Shown piece by piece: positions 43,189 to 51,869 of a DNA stretch of 64,000 nucleotides; the stretch's first letter is position 1, and each line of letters starts with the position of its first letter. The stretch is from Shewanella frigidimarina. GTDB lineage: Bacteria; Pseudomonadota; Gammaproteobacteria; Enterobacterales; Shewanellaceae. The stretch is taken from contig NZ_RKKE01000002.1 in assembly GCF_003797125.1 (NCBI RefSeq), positions 595,661 through 659,660 of the forward strand, read 5' to 3'. Under the pieces are notes generated by a model. It searched no databases, had not been told where the DNA came from, and saw only the letters and a program-made list of their open reading frames with translations. A program made the translations under genes and the position numbers.

Positions 43189-44856
43189 ATGGCTCAATTT
43201 GTATACAGCATGCTTCGTGTGGGTAAAATTGTCCCACCTAAAAAGCAAATATTAAAAGACATTTCATTAAGCTTCTTTCCTGGCGCCAAAATTGGTGTAC
43301 TCGGGTTAAACGGTTCAGGTAAATCAACATTGCTGCGCATCATGGCGGGAATAGATACCGAAATTGAAGGTGAAGCACGCCCAATGCCTGGGTTAAAAAT
43401 TGGCTACCTACCGCAGGAACCGCGCTTAAACGAACAACAAACTGTGCGCGAAGCCGTTGAAGAAGCCCTAAGCGAAGCTAAAAATGCACTAATACGCTTA
43501 GACGAGGTCTATTCTGCTTATGCTGAGCCCGATGCAGACTTCGACACACTTGCAAAAGAGCAAGGCGAATTAGAAGCCATCATCCAATCTCAAGATGCAC
43601 ATAATCTTGATCATATTCTTGAACGTGCTGCTAACGCATTACGTCTCCCCGATTGGGATGAGAAAATTGCCGTACTCTCTGGTGGTGAACGTCGCCGAGT
43701 GGCCATTTGTCGTTTATTGCTTGAAAAACCAGAAATGCTATTACTCGACGAACCAACCAACCATTTGGATGCCGAGTCAGTGGCATGGTTAGAGCACTTT
43801 TTACAAGAATATAACGGCACTGTGGTCGCTATTACTCACGACCGTTATTTCTTAGATAATGCTGCAGGTTGGATTTTAGAACTCGACCGCGGCGAAGGTA
43901 TTCCATGGGAAGGTAACTACTCATCTTGGCTTGAACAAAAAGATGCGCGCTTGTCCCAAGAATCGTCCACAGAAAGCGCACGCCAGAAAACCATTGCTAA
44001 AGAATTAGAGTGGGTACGCCAAGGTGCTAAAGGTCGTCAATCAAAAGGTAAAGCCCGTATGGCTCGCTTTGAAGAATTGAACACCAACGATTACCAAAAG
44101 CGTAACGAGACCAATGAACTGTTTATCCCACCAGGACCTCGCTTAGGCGACAAAGTCATTGAAGTAACTAATTTAACCAAGTCATATGGTGACCGCGTAC
44201 TGATTGATGATTTGACCTTCACGGTTCCTAAGGGCGCTATCGTCGGTATTATTGGTGCTAACGGTGCGGGTAAATCAACCTTATTCAAAATGATCTCAGG
44301 CGAAGAACAACCAGACAGTGGCTCTATTTCTGTCGGTGATTCGGTTCAAATTGCCTCGGTTGATCAGTTCCGTGATTCGATGAATGACAAAAATACCGTG
44401 TGGCAAGAGATTTCTGGCGGCCAAGATATTATGCGCATCAACAACACTGAAATTTCTAGCCGTGCTTACGTAGGCCGCTTTAACTTCCGTGGTGGCGATC
44501 AGCAGAAAATAATTGGTTCATTATCGGGTGGTGAGCGCAACCGAGTTCACTTAGCTAAGCTATTACAAGCTGGTGGCAACGTATTGTTACTCGACGAACC
44601 CACCAACGACTTGGATGTTGAAACATTACGAGCACTAGAAGAAGCTTTATTAGAGTTCCCTGGTTGTGCAATGGTTATTTCCCATGACCGTTGGTTCCTT
44701 GACCGTATTGCGACCCATATATTGGATTACCGTGATGAAGGTAAAGTGAGTTTCTATGAAGGTAACTACACTGAGTATTCAACTTGGTTAAAGGCCACCT
44801 TAGGCACCGATGTAGTGGAACCGCATCGATTAAAATACAAGCGCTTAAATAAGTAA
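43189..44856 (+). CDS. ettA: Energy-dependent translational throttle protein EttA
   Basis: EttA is an ABC-F ATPase that binds the ribosomal E site and gates the first steps of elongation according to ATP/ADP. The 555-residue protein has two ABC domains: Walker A GLNGSGKST and GANGAGKST, signatures LSGGERRRVAI and LSGGERNRVHL, Walker B LLLDEPTNHLD and LLLDEPTNDLD. The EttA arm lies in the first domain and the linker (KTIAKELEWVRQGAKGRQSKGKAR) between the two; there is no transmembrane domain. It stands alone with a strong terminator. Confidence 0.97.
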   Translation: MAQFVYSMLRVGKIVPPKKQILKDISLSFFPGAKIGVLGLNGSGKSTLLRIMAGIDTEIEGEARPMPGLKIGYLPQEPRLNEQQTVREAVEEALSEAKNALIRLDEVYSAYAEPDADFDTLAKEQGELEAIIQSQDAHNLDHILERAANALRLPDWDEKIAVLSGGERRRVAICRLLLEKPEMLLLDEPTNHLDAESVAWLEHFLQEYNGTVVAITHDRYFLDNAAGWILELDRGEGIPWEGNYSSWLEQKDARLSQESSTESARQKTIAKELEWVRQGAKGRQSKGKARMARFEELNTNDYQKRNETNELFIPPGPRLGDKVIEVTNLTKSYGDRVLIDDLTFTVPKGAIVGIIGANGAGKSTLFKMISGEEQPDSGSISVGDSVQIASVDQFRDSMNDKNTVWQEISGGQDIMRINNTEISSRAYVGRFNFRGGDQQKIIGSLSGGERNRVHLAKLLQAGGNVLLLDEPTNDLDVETLRALEEALLEFPGCAMVISHDRWFLDRIATHILDYRDEGKVSFYEGNYTEYSTWLKATLGTDVVEPHRLKYKRLNK

Positions 44857-44881
44857 CCTGTCTGTAGTAAAAGTGTTGAAT

Positions 44882-44913
44882 AATAAAGCAGAGCCTTAGC
44901 GCTCTGCTTTATT
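44882..44913 (+). terminator. Terminator of ettA
   Basis: A perfect 13-bp stem, AATAAAGCAGAGC / GCTCTGCTTTATT, with a 6-base loop, 25 bases after the ettA stop codon. The A+T half of the stem supplies the U-rich end. Confidence 0.88.
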
Positions 44914-45144
44914 ATATTAGCCACTATTTGAAAGATTATTGTCTATATTGAACAATCGAGATGCCGACAAGTGTCAAAATTTTGTCAATTTATTGTGAGC
45001 AATGCACCACAATCTGTTTGTAAAGCCAAAATAACTTCAGTATTATAAATTATTAATGGATTATTTTACTCTTTGCTGATTACACTCAGCGCAATACAGA
45101 GTGTCGATGGTTCCAGCTTGTAGAGAAATTTAATGGAGATATCA

Positions 45145-46380
45145 GTGAGATACGGTTCAATTAGCCTTGCTTTATTGTGCTTATACGCAAGCAACTCATT
45201 TGCGGCACTCGAAGTCATTACCACGTCAGAAAAGCAGACTCTCAATAAAATTGAAAATCAATATGATATCGATACCCTGCTAATCACTGTTAACGACAAA
45301 TTCTCACAGCTTAATAAAAAAGCCTATGACGTTGAAGGACTGAAAAAAACAATCGTTTCAGAACAACAACGTTATGATGAGCTAATTACAGAATTACCTA
45401 AGGTTATTCGTGCTAAAACGGGGCTTCCTGAAACCTATAAACAAATTGAAGAATCCGTCAATTTAGTCGATGAATTAACCCTAAAAGCAGAAGAAGACAG
45501 CAAGCGTCTTGAAACTGAAAAAGTTGAAATATTAACTGAATATGAGGCGATAAATAAAAAACGTGCCGCTAAAAGTCAGCAACTATTTAAACTCAAAACT
45601 GATATTACTAATCGTTTAATTGCAGATTTATCTAAATCAAGCAGCACACTGCCAGTCAATATTAATGGTTCGACTGAGTGTTCAAAATATCAAACTATCG
45701 CAGATTGTTTGAAAGAGTCTAAAAGCAGCATTTTATCAAATACCCGTAATGAATCGCCGTTTTTAAATGACAAAAGTGTTTTATTGTCATATGAAGTTAT
45801 CGACGCCAACATGAATATGAGAGGCGATTTACATTATAAAGTGGCGATGAACTTTAAGCCTTCTTATAACGATAAAATCGACTCAATGTTAAATGAAGAA
45901 TTAGGCCTTAAGTCAGCGATGGTGACGTTAATCAGTAACGTACCCGCAGATTGGTATATCAATGGCACCAAAGTGGGCACGGGCAAAAAACTTTTTCACG
46001 AGATCCCTTTAGGTAAACACGGCATTTTAGCGTCTTACCAAAATCAAGATAAATCTAGCGTAGAAAATGTTGAAGGTAATGGCGTATTTAATTATAAATT
46101 TGCCAATGTTACTTCGTCTAACAAAGCCAGTAACCAAGCTAAAGTGGTGGCAGCAGAAGTCCCTAAAGGCATTCTTAAGCCAACAGTTAAACAACCACAA
46201 CCTATCGCCCAAAAAGCGAAAGCTAAATACACCTTGTTTTCTGACCAAACCAGTATTAAGTTGAGTGATGATGACGCAAAAAAGAAATCATCAGATAAAG
46301 GTTATGAATATTTTATGGGTGTTACACCTGTCAATAAAAAGCAAAACATTGAATTTACTAACGAGCCTATCGAGAAGTAA
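45145..46380 (+). CDS. Periplasmic coiled-coil protein with PEGA-like segment, function unknown
   Basis: I do not recognise the family. The protein has a signal peptide (VRYGSISLALLCLYASNSFA, cut likely after FAA), a long charged helical region (about 30-165) predicted as coiled coil, a middle domain, and a PEGA-like stretch (DWYINGTKVGTGKKLFHEIPLGKHG) such as occurs in surface-layer and envelope proteins that bind or scaffold other proteins. The C-terminal 90 residues are low-complexity and lysine-rich. GGAG lies six bases before GTG 45145, so I prefer it to the ATG at 45133, within which that GGAG lies. It is monocistronic, ending in a strong UUCG terminator. Confidence 0.75.
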   Translation: MRYGSISLALLCLYASNSFAALEVITTSEKQTLNKIENQYDIDTLLITVNDKFSQLNKKAYDVEGLKKTIVSEQQRYDELITELPKVIRAKTGLPETYKQIEESVNLVDELTLKAEEDSKRLETEKVEILTEYEAINKKRAAKSQQLFKLKTDITNRLIADLSKSSSTLPVNINGSTECSKYQTIADCLKESKSSILSNTRNESPFLNDKSVLLSYEVIDANMNMRGDLHYKVAMNFKPSYNDKIDSMLNEELGLKSAMVTLISNVPADWYINGTKVGTGKKLFHEIPLGKHGILASYQNQDKSSVENVEGNGVFNYKFANVTSSNKASNQAKVVAAEVPKGILKPTVKQPQPIAQKAKAKYTLFSDQTSIKLSDDDAKKKSSDKGYEYFMGVTPVNKKQNIEFTNEPIEK

Positions 46381-46434
46381 TGTTCTAACCAGTGTTTTAA
46401 CATAACTGTTTATTCAGCTTGGCTGACATAAATC

Positions 46435-46465
46435 AAAGCCATATCTTCGGATATGGCTTTTTTTG
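46435..46465 (+). terminator. Terminator of the periplasmic coiled-coil gene
   Basis: AAAGCCATATC-TTCG-GATATGGCTTT followed by TTTTT: a perfect stem with a UUCG tetraloop and a U run, 54 bases past the stop codon. Confidence 0.92.
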
Positions 46466-46655
46466 TTGCTATAACATCATTAAAACGACTATCGATATGC
46501 GCCTTGTTACAAAGAAAATTAAAAGATTTACATTACTTTACGCTGAATTAAGCAAATATACTTACAATAAGCTGGCATCAATCACCGGCTAGTCGTTAGC
46601 CTATGTCGTTGTGCAACGACACCATCAATTATTGCTTATAGAGATGTGTATTTAC

Positions 46656-47741
46656 ATGATCAACAAACTTGGCCAATGTCTTTTTTCAACTACCGTATTG
46701 ATGATGGGATATATTGGGTTTATTCCCAATGGTATTGCCGCGCCCACACCTCCCCGCGCAGAAAAAGTGGTTCCGGTCATCACCGCCACCGTTGAACAGC
46801 ATGAGCTTTCGCAATCAATTACCTTAATCGGAAAACTGGCTGCTACTCACTCGGTAATGATAGCGCCGCAAGTCGCAGGCAAAATAGATAGCATAGCGGT
46901 CACATCCAACCAATATGTCAATAAAGGCCAGGCTCTGCTGACGCTTGATAACCGCAAAGCTAAAGCCAGCGTGACCGAAGCTCAAGCTTATTATCAAGAT
47001 GAAGTGCGTAAGCTTAATGAGTTTAACAAGTTGATTCACGTTAACGCCATCACTCAAACAGAAATAGAAGCTCAAAAGTCCAGTGTTGATATCGCTTTCG
47101 CTCGACTTGAATCAGCCAAAACAGATCTTGATTACCATACTCTAGCCGCGCCATTTTCCGGAAATACTGGTTTGGTTAACTTCAGCCGAGGCAAGATGGT
47201 CAGTATCAATGAGTCACTATTAACACTTGATGATTTATCGGTGTTACAGCTCGATTTACAAGTTCCAGAACATTATCTCTCTTTGTTAAGTACAGGGATG
47301 TCGGTAAACGCTTCCAGCAGAGCATGGAATAAAACCATTTTTACAGGCAAGATTATCGCAATTGATCCACGCGTCAATTCACAAACACTCAACCTCAATA
47401 TTCGCAGTCAGTTTGATAATCAAAAGGGTAAATTAAAGCCCGGTATGATGATGTCGGCAACACTGGTATTTCCAAGCGTGTCTTCCCCTATTGTTCCGGT
47501 ACAAGCACTTGAATATTCTGGTACCAAACGTTATGTCTACGTAATCAACCAGGACAACATCGCCACACGCACCGAAGTGATGTTAGGGGCCAGAATTGAC
47601 GATCAAGTGTTACTCGAATCTGGCATTAACATCGGCGACCACATCGTCGTCCAGGGGCTGGTAAATATGCGTGACGGTGTCAAAGTAAAAGACTTAGCTA
47701 AGCAAAATAAAACAAGCCCTGTTAAACAGGAGCAACAATAA
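46656..47741 (+). CDS. RND efflux periplasmic adaptor subunit
   Basis: The adaptor bridges the inner-membrane pump to an outer-membrane channel. The protein (about 361 residues) has an N-terminal signal region, then the membrane fusion layout: a lipoyl half-motif (LAATHSVMIAPQVAGKIDSI), an alpha-hairpin (KASVTEAQAYYQDEVRKLNEF), the second lipoyl half (YHTLAAPFSGNTGLVNFS), and beta-barrel and membrane-proximal domains. I chose ATG 46656 (MINKLGQ); the frame also opens at ATG 46644 and a GTG at 46611, and none has a good ribosome binding site. Its stop overlaps the pump start (TAATG), indicating coupling. No TetR-type regulator is next to it. Confidence 0.92.
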   Translation: MINKLGQCLFSTTVLMMGYIGFIPNGIAAPTPPRAEKVVPVITATVEQHELSQSITLIGKLAATHSVMIAPQVAGKIDSIAVTSNQYVNKGQALLTLDNRKAKASVTEAQAYYQDEVRKLNEFNKLIHVNAITQTEIEAQKSSVDIAFARLESAKTDLDYHTLAAPFSGNTGLVNFSRGKMVSINESLLTLDDLSVLQLDLQVPEHYLSLLSTGMSVNASSRAWNKTIFTGKIIAIDPRVNSQTLNLNIRSQFDNQKGKLKPGMMMSATLVFPSVSSPIVPVQALEYSGTKRYVYVINQDNIATRTEVMLGARIDDQVLLESGINIGDHIVVQGLVNMRDGVKVKDLAKQNKTSPVKQEQQ

Positions 47742-50700
47742 TGTGGCTAAGTGATACGGCGGTAAAGCGCCCTGTAGTTGCGATTGTTTTAAGTTTATTA
47801 CTGTGTGTTTTTGGCTTGGTATCGTTTTCTAAATTGTCAGTTAGAGAAATGCCCGACGTACAAAATCCGGTAGTGACAGTGATGACCACTTATAGCGGTG
47901 CATCAGCCACTATTATGGAAAGTAAAATCACTAAGAGCCTTGAAGATGAATTAACTGGCATCAGCGGTATTGATGAAATCACCTCAACCACTCGAAATGG
48001 CATGTCACGTATTTCCATCGAGTTTGAACTAGGGTGGGATTTAACCGAAGGCGTGAGTGATGTACGAGATGCCGTTGCTAAAGCCCAGCGTCGCTTACCT
48101 GATGAAGCTGATGATCCAATTGTATCTAAAGATAATGGCACTGGTGAACCGTCGATTTACGTCAACTTAAGCTCTGAAAATATGGATCGTACTCAACTCA
48201 CTGATTACGCCCAGCGGGTATTGGAAGACAGATTTAGCTTAATTACTGGCGTGAGTTCAGTTAATATTTCTGGTGGCTTATATAAAGTCATGTATGTACA
48301 ACTAAAACCGCAATTAATGGCCGGTAGAAATGTAACTACCAACGACATTATTAGTGCCTTAAATACCGAAAATCTTGAAACACCCGGTGGCGAAGTCCGT
48401 AACGACACCACCGTCATGTCTGTTAGAACAAAACGTCTATATTACAGCCCAGAAGACTTCAACTATTTAGTTGTCCACACCGCTGACGATGGTACGCCTA
48501 TTTACCTTAAAGATGTCGCTAGCGTATTCATCGGTGCAGAAAACGAAAACTCGACCTTTAAAAGCAACGGCATCGTTAACTTAAGCTTAGGTATAGTGCC
48601 GCAATCTGATGCCAATCCATTAGACATATCACTGCAAGTACAACAAGAAGTCGATAAGGTGCAGAGCTTTTTGCCAAAAGGAACGCAATTGGTTGTCGAT
48701 TATGATGCCAATGTGTTTATTGCGCGCTCGATTAATGAGGTTTACAACACCCTATTTATTACTGGGGTACTGGTTATTCTTGTGCTGTACATTTTTATCG
48801 GTCAAGTACGGGCAACCCTTATTCCAGCAGTAACAGTACCTGTATCGTTAATTGCCGCATTCATGGCGGCATATAGCTTAGGTTACTCCATTAACTTATT
48901 GACCCTAATGGCGCTTATTTTAGCCATTGGCCTAGTGGTTGATGACGCCATCGTTGTGGTTGAGAATATCTTCCACCATATTGAACAAGGTGAACAACCT
49001 ATACTTGCTGCGTATAAAGGGACTCGCGAAGTCGGTTTTGCTGTGATCTCAACAACACTAGTACTGGTAATGGTATTTTTACCTATTTCATTTATGGATG
49101 GCATGGTCGGGTTATTGTTTACAGAGTTCTCCGTAATGTTGGCAATGTCGGTGCTGTTTTCATCCCTTATCGCCCTTACACTTACCCCAGTGATGAGCAG
49201 TAAACTATTAAAGGCCAATGTGAAGAAAAATCGTTTTAATATCGCTATCGATAATGGCTTTAATCGTTTAGAGCAACGTTATCGTAGTATGGTCAAATGG
49301 GCATTACACTGGCGCATAGCAGCACCATTCATAATTATTGCCTGCATCGGTGGTAGCTACTTACTCATGCAACAAGTCCCTTCGCAACTCTCACCACAAG
49401 AAGATCGCGGAGTATTATTTGCGTTTATTAAAGGCGCCGAAGGCACCAGTTATAATCGGATGGTTGCCAATATGGACATTGTTGAAAACCGATTAATGCC
49501 ACTATTGGGTCAAGGAGTGGTGAAATCATTTAGTGTTGAAGCGCCAGCATTTGGCGGAAGAGCGGGAGATCAAACCGGATTTGCGATTATCCAGTTAGAA
49601 GACTGGCAAGATCGTGATACCGATATTAAACAAGCATTAGCATTAATCAGCCAAACGTTAAAAGACATTCCCGATGTCATGGTACGCCCAATGCTGCCAG
49701 GATTTAGAGGTCAATCAAGTGAACCCGTTCAATTTGTACTTGGTGGCTCTGACTATGCTGAGTTATTTAAATGGGCCCAAGTACTGCAACAAGAAGCCGA
49801 TGCAAGCCCTATGCTGGACGGGGCAGATTTAGATTACGCAGAGACCACACCAGAACTTGTTGTGACGGTAGACAAGCAACGAGCTGCAGAGTTAGGGATT
49901 AGCGTTGCAGAAATAGCGACAACCTTAGAAATCATGTTGGGCGGCCGCAGTGAAACAACCTTTGTTGAACGTGGCGAAGAATATGATGTATACCTTCGCG
50001 GTGATGAAAACAGCTTTAACAGCGTCACAGACCTCAGTAAGATTTACTTTAGAAGCAGCAAAGGCGAATTAATCACCCTTGATACCGTCACCAAAGTTGA
50101 AGAAGTAGCTTCACCACAGCGATTAAGCCATACCAACAAGCAGAAATCGATCACCATCAAGGCAAATTTAGGCGAAGGTTATACCCTTGGCGAAGCCCTC
50201 GACTTTTTAGAACAACGCGCAATAACATTACTGCCAAACGATATTTCAATTGCCTACACGGGTGAGTCAAAAGACTTTAAAGAAAACCAAGCGGGAGTGC
50301 TGATTGTATTTGCTTTAGCACTGCTGATTGCTTATCTGGTATTAGCGGCTCAATTTGAAAGTTTTATCAATCCTGCAGTGGTGATGTTTACTGTTCCAAT
50401 GGGTATTTTTGGTGGTTTTATTGGTTTAGTTCTAATGCATCAAGGGATGAATATCTATAGCCAAATTGGCATGATCATGTTAATTGGTATGGTAACTAAA
50501 AATGGTATTTTAATCGTTGAGTTTGCTAACCAACTCCGTGACAGAGGCTTATCGCTCGACAACGCTATTATTGACGCATCAGCTCGTCGCTTAAGACCCA
50601 TTTTAATGACAGCCTTTACCACCCTTATTGGTGCTATACCATTAATAGTATCTACCGGCGCGGGGAGTGAAAGCCGCATTGCAGTTGGAACTGTGATATT

Positions 50701-50845
50701 CTTCGGCATGGCATTTGCGACGGTTGTCACCCTATTGGTTATCCCCGCAATGTACCGACTTATTTCTTCGTCAACCCACTCTCCAGGGTTTGTTGAAGCA
50801 CAACTTAATGACGCCATTGCTGCTCAAAAAGCGCAACAGCCTTAA
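47741..50845 (+). CDS. RND efflux pump, inner-membrane permease (AcrB/MexB type)
   Basis: A 1034-residue proton-driven exporter with the full family layout: a first transmembrane helix, a large periplasmic porter domain, helices 2-6, a second porter domain and the last helices. The proton-relay Asp pair is seen in GLVVDDAIVVVENI (near residue 400), the conserved GFAVISTTLVLVMVFLPISF follows, and the helix-10 Lys lies in GMVTKNGILIVEFAN. The porter sequence is of the hydrophobe/amphiphile exporter type. The substrate cannot be inferred. It is coupled to the adaptor; no outer-membrane partner is encoded here, so a TolC elsewhere is presumably used. Confidence 0.95.
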   Translation: MWLSDTAVKRPVVAIVLSLLLCVFGLVSFSKLSVREMPDVQNPVVTVMTTYSGASATIMESKITKSLEDELTGISGIDEITSTTRNGMSRISIEFELGWDLTEGVSDVRDAVAKAQRRLPDEADDPIVSKDNGTGEPSIYVNLSSENMDRTQLTDYAQRVLEDRFSLITGVSSVNISGGLYKVMYVQLKPQLMAGRNVTTNDIISALNTENLETPGGEVRNDTTVMSVRTKRLYYSPEDFNYLVVHTADDGTPIYLKDVASVFIGAENENSTFKSNGIVNLSLGIVPQSDANPLDISLQVQQEVDKVQSFLPKGTQLVVDYDANVFIARSINEVYNTLFITGVLVILVLYIFIGQVRATLIPAVTVPVSLIAAFMAAYSLGYSINLLTLMALILAIGLVVDDAIVVVENIFHHIEQGEQPILAAYKGTREVGFAVISTTLVLVMVFLPISFMDGMVGLLFTEFSVMLAMSVLFSSLIALTLTPVMSSKLLKANVKKNRFNIAIDNGFNRLEQRYRSMVKWALHWRIAAPFIIIACIGGSYLLMQQVPSQLSPQEDRGVLFAFIKGAEGTSYNRMVANMDIVENRLMPLLGQGVVKSFSVEAPAFGGRAGDQTGFAIIQLEDWQDRDTDIKQALALISQTLKDIPDVMVRPMLPGFRGQSSEPVQFVLGGSDYAELFKWAQVLQQEADASPMLDGADLDYAETTPELVVTVDKQRAAELGISVAEIATTLEIMLGGRSETTFVERGEEYDVYLRGDENSFNSVTDLSKIYFRSSKGELITLDTVTKVEEVASPQRLSHTNKQKSITIKANLGEGYTLGEALDFLEQRAITLLPNDISIAYTGESKDFKENQAGVLIVFALALLIAYLVLAAQFESFINPAVVMFTVPMGIFGGFIGLVLMHQGMNIYSQIGMIMLIGMVTKNGILIVEFANQLRDRGLSLDNAIIDASARRLRPILMTAFTTLIGAIPLIVSTGAGSESRIAVGTVIFFGMAFATVVTLLVIPAMYRLISSSTHSPGFVEAQLNDAIAAQKAQQP

Positions 50846-50862
50846 TCTTCACAGGTGTAATA

Positions 50863-51336
50863 ATGACAACGCTTGCCGTATTTGTAGATGTGCAAAATAT
50901 TTATTACACCTGTAAGCAAGGTTTTGGGCGTTCATTCAATTACCGAGCTTTATACAAACATTTGTCGGCACAGGGCACTATTAGCCACGCTATCGCTTAC
51001 GCTATAGCCCCGGCAGATGACGGTCAGGTTAAATTTCAAGATGCACTAAAACATATTGGCTTTACGGTTAAAACTAAACCTTATATCCAGCGTAGTGATG
51101 GTTCTGCCAAGGGAGATTGGGATGTTGGGATTACCATCGACATGCTTGAGATAGCACCTACGGTGGATGAGGTTATTTTACTGTCTGGTGATGGTGATTT
51201 CGATTTATTACTCAAAAAAATCAATCAAACGACCACATGCTACACCCATGTATTAAGTGTTGAGCGCCTCACAGCAAAATCATTAACAGATCAAGCGCAG
51301 CACTTCACCGCAATCGATGCCTCGCTTCTTATTTAA
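50863..51336 (+). CDS. NYN domain protein (PIN-like, LabA/DUF88 family)
   Basis: NYN domains have a PIN-like fold, and several members are ribonucleases. This 157-residue protein is almost only the domain: VFVDVQNIYYT with the first Asp, KGDWDVGITIDML with further acidic residues, and LLSGDGDFDLLL with the last ones, so the acidic site looks complete. No substrate is known. It starts 18 bases after the RND pump stop codon, in the same direction and without a terminator between, so it is probably co-transcribed; any functional link is unknown. Confidence 0.9.
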   Translation: MTTLAVFVDVQNIYYTCKQGFGRSFNYRALYKHLSAQGTISHAIAYAIAPADDGQVKFQDALKHIGFTVKTKPYIQRSDGSAKGDWDVGITIDMLEIAPTVDEVILLSGDGDFDLLLKKINQTTTCYTHVLSVERLTAKSLTDQAQHFTAIDASLLI

Positions 51337-51763
51337 ATAACCTAAACTCGGCATAACAAACGCCCCCTCAAACAGCACTTTGCCTTGCTAACGGCGTTAT
51401 TTTTCTACACGTGAAGACTTGTAATAGGTCAGCTATTGCCCCTTCAATTCGCCTTGTTAGCAAAAAAATAACAAACTTAATAGTGGTTAATGACTAAGGT
51501 ATGAATATTCATATTTCAAACGCTTACAAAAACTTCAGGTTATATACAAACACTTAGAATATCGACCCACCTATTAGCGTATACAACAAAACTGCACATG
51601 CGACAAAAACATCGCTAACAATGATACCGACAATAAAAAAGTTTCATTTATTCCACATCTATTCGGCATTAATTACCAAAGATGTACTCTTATCAGTATT
51701 GTTTAAATTGGATGAGAGAAAGTATGGGTAGACCCCAAACTCATAAACAATGTTATTATTTTG
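51337..51763. other. Spacer upstream of the GGDEF-EAL sensor gene
   Basis: About 430 A+T-rich bases without a supported gene. Open frames on the minus strand around 51659-51943 include the AAT repeat as runs of Ile or Leu and look like chance. No clear terminator for the RND/NYN unit is seen. Confidence 0.5.
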
Positions 51764-51792
51764 TTGTGTAAAATAGCGACTGTATTTACAAT
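51764..51792 (+). promoter_or_regulatory. Possible sigma-70 promoter before the GGDEF-EAL sensor gene
   Basis: TTGTGT, a 17-base spacer and TACAAT (51787-51792, five of six consensus bases) would start transcription about 70 bases before the gene, leaving the AAT repeat inside the 5' leader. The -35 box is weak and the region is A+T-rich, so this is tentative. Confidence 0.35.
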
Positions 51793-51835
51793 ATACCATC
51801 CTGTTATTATAGGTGCCAAAATCAGCTTCCAATAA

Positions 51836-51861
51836 AATAATAATAATAATAATAATAATAA
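51836..51861 (+). repeat. AAT trinucleotide microsatellite in front of a start codon
   Basis: Nearly nine uninterrupted AAT units run directly into the AAGG ribosome binding site (51860-51863), which is six bases from ATG 51870. The repeat lies in the presumed 5' leader and not in the chosen coding frame. Such tracts can change length by slippage and thereby alter transcription or translation. Confidence 0.9.
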
Positions 51862-51869
51862 GGTATCTA

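Noticed and set aside
51813-51869. N-terminal extension of the GGDEF-EAL protein containing eight isoleucines
   Set aside because: The Ile run is the AAT repeat read in frame. It would precede and spoil the signal peptide, while ATG 51870 has a well-placed AAGG.
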